DNA of 64,000 bases from UBA3069 sp050633465 (lineage in GTDB: Bacteria > Pseudomonadota > Alphaproteobacteria > Rhodobacterales > Rhodobacteraceae), in NCBI GenBank assembly GCA_050633465.1, contig JBOEGO010000010.1, positions 17,204 through 81,203 on the forward strand, written 5' to 3'. Of the stretch, positions 60,417 to 64,000 are shown piece by piece. How positions within the stretch are numbered: the stretch's first letter is position 1; each line of letters starts with the position of its first letter. A program made the translations under genes and the position numbers. The notes below the pieces were generated by a model. That model saw only the letters and a list, made by a program, of their open reading frames with translations. It was not told where the DNA came from and made no database searches.

Positions 60417-61115
60417 GTGAAGTTAACTATTATTAATCCGAACTCGACAACCGCCATGACCGTGAAAATCGACGCTGCAGCCCGCGCCGTCGTTGCGGTT
60501 GGAACCGAGATTGAGAGCAGGACCGCCAGTGGCGCGCCCGCCAGCATCGAAGGCCACTACGACGAAATCATGTGTGCGACGCATCTTCTTAGGGAGGTCG
60601 CGGACGCCGAGGCAGGCGGAGCCGACGCCATTATCGTCGCTTGTTTCGATGATCCCGCGATCGGTGCCTGTCGCGAAATCGCCTCCGGTCCGGTCATCGG
60701 CCTCTGTGAGGCGGGTATCAAAGCCGCCAGCATGATCTCCACATCGTTTTCGATCGTCACGACGCTGCCCCGGTCGGTTCCATTAATCGAACATCTCGTG
60801 CGCGGTTACGGGCTTTCGCACCAATGCCGCAGAGTTCGCTGCGCTTCGATTCCGGTGTTGGCCCTCGAAGAACCGGGCAGCAATGCCCGCAATCTCGTCC
60901 GGGACGAGATCCTGAAAGCCGCCGAAGAAGACGGCGCCGAAGCGGTTGTTCTCGGATGCGCTGGCATGGCGGACCTCGCCCGTGAGCTGAGCGTCGAGAC
61001 CGGCATACCGGTGATCGACGGTGTCGCCGCCGCAACCAAGTTCGCTGAGGCGCTGGTCGGCGCAGGGATCCGCACAAGCAAGATCGGAGCCTACGCGGCG
61101 CCGCGCAGCAAATAA
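60417..61115 (+). CDS. Asp/Glu/hydantoin racemase family protein
   Basis: A 232-residue protein starting at GTG 60417 (KLTIINPNSTTAM) with GGGGGA before it; TTG 60405 is possible. The two catalytic Cys lie in AIIVACFDDPAI and EAVVLGCAGMADLA, as in hydantoin racemase and related two-base racemases. It should interconvert D- and L-5-substituted hydantoins or allantoin-like compounds. The NCS1 permease gene follows after 40 bases, giving an uptake-plus-racemisation pair; no hydantoinase or carbamoylase gene is in the window. Confidence 0.88.
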   Translation: MKLTIINPNSTTAMTVKIDAAARAVVAVGTEIESRTASGAPASIEGHYDEIMCATHLLREVADAEAGGADAIIVACFDDPAIGACREIASGPVIGLCEAGIKAASMISTSFSIVTTLPRSVPLIEHLVRGYGLSHQCRRVRCASIPVLALEEPGSNARNLVRDEILKAAEEDGAEAVVLGCAGMADLARELSVETGIPVIDGVAAATKFAEALVGAGIRTSKIGAYAAPRSK

Positions 61116-61155
61116 TTAAAACAAACCCCACCATACCCCAACAGGAGACTAAAAC

Positions 61156-62505
61156 ATGCCAGAGGAAAATCCCGGTGATACGCTCGCTCCGTCAAAGGAG
61201 CGGATCATGGACCCCGTGTCCTATTTATTCGCTTGGCTGGGCGGCTGCGTGTCCATCGGCACCTTCACTGTAGGCTCGGGTCTTGTCGGAACACTGAACC
61301 TTGCCCAAGTTATCGTGGCCATTGCGATCGGCTGCACCGTGATCGGCGTCGCTCTCGCGATAAACGGTCAGGCGGGGCATAAATACGGCATCCCAATGAT
61401 GGTGCAGGCCCGTTCATCCTTCGGGTTCACAGGCAACAAACTGCCGGCACTGGTCCGGTCGGTCCCAGCCATCGTCTGGTTCGGTTTCCAGAGCTGGGTC
61501 GGCGCCGGCGCTCTAAATCTCGTTTCCGCCCAGATGTTCGGTTTCGATAACATCGTGTTTTACTTCGTCACGTTTCAATTCCTACAGATCGGCCTGTCGA
61601 TTTTCGGATTCCACGGCATCAAATGGGTCGAAAATGTTGGGTCGGTCTTCATCATCGGCGCATTGATCTACATGTTCATCTCGGTTCTCAACCGCTATGG
61701 CGACGCGATCGGGACCAATCTCATCGACGCCGAAGGCACCTGGGGCACGCCGTTTTGGGGTGCGACGATGCTCTTCATGGGAATCTACGCGACTATGATG
61801 CTGAACGTGTCAGACTATTCACGTGAACTGCGCAAAACCGTCGGACCAATCAAGCAAGTGGCCATCTACGCCAACTCTATCCTCCCCGCGACCCTGTTCA
61901 TGGGAATGATCGGCATCATGGTGTCCTCGGCGACCGGCGTGGTCGACCCGATCGAGGTCTTTGCATCCGCCGTGGACAACCCTGTTCTACTGGTGGTCAC
62001 CCTCCTGTTCATCGCCTTCGCACAGCTTACGACCAACATCCTCAACAACGTCGTCCCTCCTGCCTATGCATTAATGGACACCTTCGGGCTCTCGTTCAAA
62101 AAGTCGGCGATCCTCGTCGGGCTCCTCGCCTTTTGCACCTTCCCCTGGAAGCTGGTGCAGGACCAAAGTGCGGACGGGTTGAACCTGTTCATCCAGACCT
62201 ATTCGGCCTTCCTTGGTCCGATCTTTGCGGTCATGGCGGTGGATTATTACGTGATCCGCAAACAAAAGCTCGACATCGCTACTCATTACGACGCGACCGG
62301 GCCGTACGCTGGTGTGAACTGGGCTGGATTCATCGCCTCAGCTATCGGGGTCGTGTTCGCGCTGATGCTCTCGGGTATCTCTTGGTATGCCAGCCTCATC
62401 CCTGCTGGCCTGAGCTACTATCTGCTGATGCAATACCTGCCAGCCGCACAACGGTTCCGACCACAGAAGGACATCAAAAGCGGTGCAGCCGCGCCAGCCG
62501 AGTAA
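61156..62505 (+). CDS. NCS1-family nucleobase/hydantoin permease
   Basis: A 449-residue inner-membrane protein with 12 helices. The NCS1 features are visible: YLFAWLGGCVSIGTFTVGSG in helix 1, GIPMMVQARSSFGFTGNKLPA, VWFGFQSWVGAGALNLV in helix 3, and FAQLTTNILNNVVPPAYAL in helix 8. Members take up cytosine, allantoin, or benzyl-hydantoin with Na+ or H+. The racemase beside it favours a hydantoin or allantoin. An AACAGGAGACT ribosome site precedes ATG 61156. Regulated presumably by the divergent GntR protein. Confidence 0.9.
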   Translation: MPEENPGDTLAPSKERIMDPVSYLFAWLGGCVSIGTFTVGSGLVGTLNLAQVIVAIAIGCTVIGVALAINGQAGHKYGIPMMVQARSSFGFTGNKLPALVRSVPAIVWFGFQSWVGAGALNLVSAQMFGFDNIVFYFVTFQFLQIGLSIFGFHGIKWVENVGSVFIIGALIYMFISVLNRYGDAIGTNLIDAEGTWGTPFWGATMLFMGIYATMMLNVSDYSRELRKTVGPIKQVAIYANSILPATLFMGMIGIMVSSATGVVDPIEVFASAVDNPVLLVVTLLFIAFAQLTTNILNNVVPPAYALMDTFGLSFKKSAILVGLLAFCTFPWKLVQDQSADGLNLFIQTYSAFLGPIFAVMAVDYYVIRKQKLDIATHYDATGPYAGVNWAGFIASAIGVVFALMLSGISWYASLIPAGLSYYLLMQYLPAAQRFRPQKDIKSGAAAPAE

Positions 62506-62536
62506 CGCGTAGAAGAGGCCGACACTTAAAAATAGA

Positions 62537-62557
62537 CGAACGGCTTTCTGCCGTTCG
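62537..62557 (+). terminator. Hairpin after the permease gene
   Basis: CGAACGG and CCGTTCG form a perfect seven-base stem around CTTTCTG, 31 bases past the permease stop. No clear T-run follows, so termination is plausible but not proven. Confidence 0.5.
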
Positions 62558-63086
62558 CCTATCGTTCTCAGGCGCTATGCGACGTAAGAGTAGTTTTGGA
62601 TGAGGCCTACAGAACCGTTCAGCAATGTCCGCTTCAACGACCTGTGCCGGTACGCAGCAATAATCTCGGCGCACGTGCAAAGCGGTGCCGCGTCAGCGAA
62701 GATCAACCAACGAAGGTCCGCTCTGTTCCGCGCAGCGGACCTTGGCGCAAAACGCAGCGAATTCACACTTTGAACCCGCTTTGACCGATGCTGCACCCGG
62801 AGCGAATGGCCGCTTATGAAAATATTGAAAGCGGGAATTGAGTCTTGATGGCGCTAAATGCCGATGATTGACGCGGTGAAGAGCGACATCGCGAAGTACC
62901 ACGAAAGACAAAACAAGCCATACTTTGTTGTCAGTATGTATCCGAAAAATGCTCCGAAAGGAGTGTAGCCTCCCCCCATAACATCAGTTCGCCTAACACT
63001 GGAAAGAAGTACGCCGAACGCCACATAGCAGAGCCAAAGGTGAAACGGAAAATGGATTAAGAAACCGGGAACCATACCAGGCGATC
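62558..63086. other. Gene-poor stretch with a repeat-like hairpin
   Basis: No recognisable conserved gene except the small minus-strand ORF noted separately. AAGGTCCGC (62713-62721) and GCGGACCTT (62735-62743) make a perfect nine-base stem; the surrounding block (GCAGCGAATTCACACTTTG and neighbours) resembles text I have seen repeatedly in intergenic DNA of Roseobacter genomes. It may be an old repeat or gene relic. Confidence 0.35.
62854..63075 (-). CDS. Possible small membrane protein
   Basis: A 73-residue frame from ATG 63075 (MVPGFLIHFPFHLWLCYVAF), open to 63129 without a better start. Two hydrophobic stretches (PFHLWLCYVAFGVLL and YGLFCLSWYFAMSLFTASII) flank a polar turn with GGGYTPFG. 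It may be a complete small membrane protein or the cut end of a larger one, since the 61-bp inverted-repeat relic lies directly upstream. No family is recognised and no ribosome site is evident. Confidence 0.35.
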   Translation of the reverse strand: MVPGFLIHFPFHLWLCYVAFGVLLSSVRRTDVMGGGYTPFGAFFGYILTTKYGLFCLSWYFAMSLFTASIIGI

Positions 63087-63147
63087 TGGCCTGCTGCCAG
63101 TTTCCTAAACACCTTATCTCGGTGCCCACGAAACCGGCAGCAGGCCA
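63087..63147. repeat. 61-bp relic made of two IS-type terminal repeats
   Basis: Bases 63087-63113 and 63121-63147 are 27-base inverted copies with about five mismatches, both with TGGCCTGCTGCC at the outer tip and CACC inside, separated by seven bases (TTATCTC). The inner part AGTTTCCTAAACACC resembles the IS3-type end at 58587. This is what remains if nearly the whole interior of an IS is lost, or a tiny mobile hairpin. Confidence 0.7.
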
Positions 63148-63459
63148 CCCATCACTTCAAACGGTGTGGTTATGCTGCAGGGGGTGGGCGCTCATTTTAT
63201 CTCGCGACTCGTGGGCAACACCCAGCTCCGCCAGCGCTATCTCAAGCTGCGCTGCGCGGTTCCCGTCCGCGTTTCCATTCCCATTCCTCGATATGAACGG
63301 TGAGTTGATCCCCCGACTCTACCGCGTTGAAGCCAAACCATGGGATGACTTAGTGCTGACAAAGCGCCCCCCGTGCGCGCGACGACGGCTTGCGAACCGG
63401 GCCAGATTGAAAGATATGCCACGGGCTTGTCGCCTGACCGTCCACGGCGGGCTTGCAAT

Positions 63460-63908
63460 AGGATAGTCACTGACCTGCCCAGCAAACCGAATAGGCCGCC
63501 CAACCGCGTCAGTCACGGCATGCAGTTTCGTATTCATACCGCCCTTGGTTCGACCTATCAGGCGTGCACGCCCCCCCTTTTTGACCCGCAAGCTGGACGC
63601 TGTGCGGTGTGCTTTGAGATACGTTGCATCGATAGATATCGTTTTGTTATCCGGGGCTTTTTCAGCCAACCCGAGCATGATCCGCCCGAATATACCCATG
63701 TCACTCCACCGCTTCCAACGGTTGTAGAGCGTCTTGTGTGGACCGTATTCCTTAGGGTGCATCACACCAGCGTAACCCATTGCGGTTGACAAAAATTATA
63801 CCGCTCAGAACACGTCGGTCGTCAACTCTGGGCACCCCAACGATTTTTTGGAAAACACGGTCGAAGTCGCACCATCTGTTCTTCGTTCAGCCAATATAGA
63901 TTGCTCAC
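63460..63908 (-). pseudogene. IS5-family transposase, frameshifted
   Basis: The fragments read in order on the minus strand: SNLYWLNEEQMVRLRPCFPK from GTG 63908, VDDRRVLSGIIFVNRNGLRW, then KEYGPHKTLYNRWKRWSDMG, IDATYLKAHRTASSLRVKKG and IGRTKGGMNTKLHAVTDAVG. They lie in different frames, with breaks near 63850 and 63765. After GQVSDY the sequence leaves the family, so the catalytic C-terminal part is lost. A candidate outer end is around 63982. It is a dead copy. Confidence 0.82.
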
Positions 63909-64000
63909 ATTTCACCCCCACATTTTGAAGGCTTGAATCATGCTCCCATGACAGCATCAACCAAATTAATGGGTCCTGAGCCTTCTGTATCTCCAGTTTG

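Noticed and set aside
62575..62796. 73-residue minus-strand frame as a gene
   Set aside because: It runs through a perfect hairpin and repeat-like text and has no ribosome site or family likeness; treated as repeat or relic.
49295..64000. A complete conjugative element
   Set aside because: Only a broken traG fragment and a truncated resolvase are present; no relaxase, mating-pair or replication genes were seen.

Overview
The window is chromosomal DNA of an alphaproteobacterium, most likely a member of the Rhodobacterales (Roseobacter-type). The reasons are the GC-rich coding style, a CcrM-type GANTC methyltransferase, DciA in place of DnaC, DUF2125 and DUF4170 proteins, a DUF4170-waaA-lpxK cluster, and short repeats of a kind I associate with Rhodobacteraceae. 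No 16S rRNA is present, so genus cannot be called.

Region 1 to 49.2 kb is ordinary, densely packed core genome in short operons. In order it holds: an EamA permease fragment, HU, AMP nucleosidase, YaaA, RecQ and YggT; a thioesterase, an Atg22-like permease, MepA, an esterase-like protein and the queuosine-precursor transporter; an unidentified terminated small transcript and ArfB; an acyl-CoA ligase and the NAD salvage pair pncB/pncA; TrhO; an MFS carrier and a glycosyltransferase; leuS-lptE-holA; a flavoprotein with an MscS channel; a DUF1801 / enoyl-CoA hydratase / SDR group; DUF2125; pmbA with an inositol-phosphatase family gene, then DUF4170-waaA-lpxK; a CoA-transferase with a Tat-type DsbA-like protein and DciA; mutY-alkB; a globin-coupled chemoreceptor; ccrM-rnhB; a membrane-anchored winged-helix protein; a YcaQ-type glycosylase with a LacI regulator; and a transmembrane chemoreceptor.

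A tRNA-Arg(CCT) at 49218-49294 marks the start of accessory DNA. A tyrosine recombinase gene ends 83 bases beyond it, and the following 8.5 kb has lower GC and different codon use. The island carries phage-like small genes, an XRE regulator with its own palindrome, an orphan ribbon-helix-helix antitoxin-like gene, and then a tightly coupled three-gene operon (52300-57915): a Ser/Thr kinase fused to an SF1 (COG1112/Upf1-like) helicase, a winged-helix/PLD-like protein, and a PP2C phosphatase. The first two match the architecture of the type I Mokosh anti-phage system as I know it. The PP2C gene is extra, and the PLD active site looks degenerate. This is the main discovery candidate.

From 57.9 to 59.6 kb lies mobile-element debris: a resolvase cut by an IS3-type element, an internally deleted IS3 transposase and a broken traG fragment containing two N bases. 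From 59.6 to 62.5 kb is an intact catabolic cassette: a GntR/FCD repressor, a hydantoin-type racemase and an NCS1 permease, with two palindromic operator candidates. The last 1.5 kb contains a 61-bp inverted-repeat relic, a possible small membrane ORF and a frameshifted IS5-type transposase. No second copy of the tRNA 3' end was seen, so the right border of the island is unknown.
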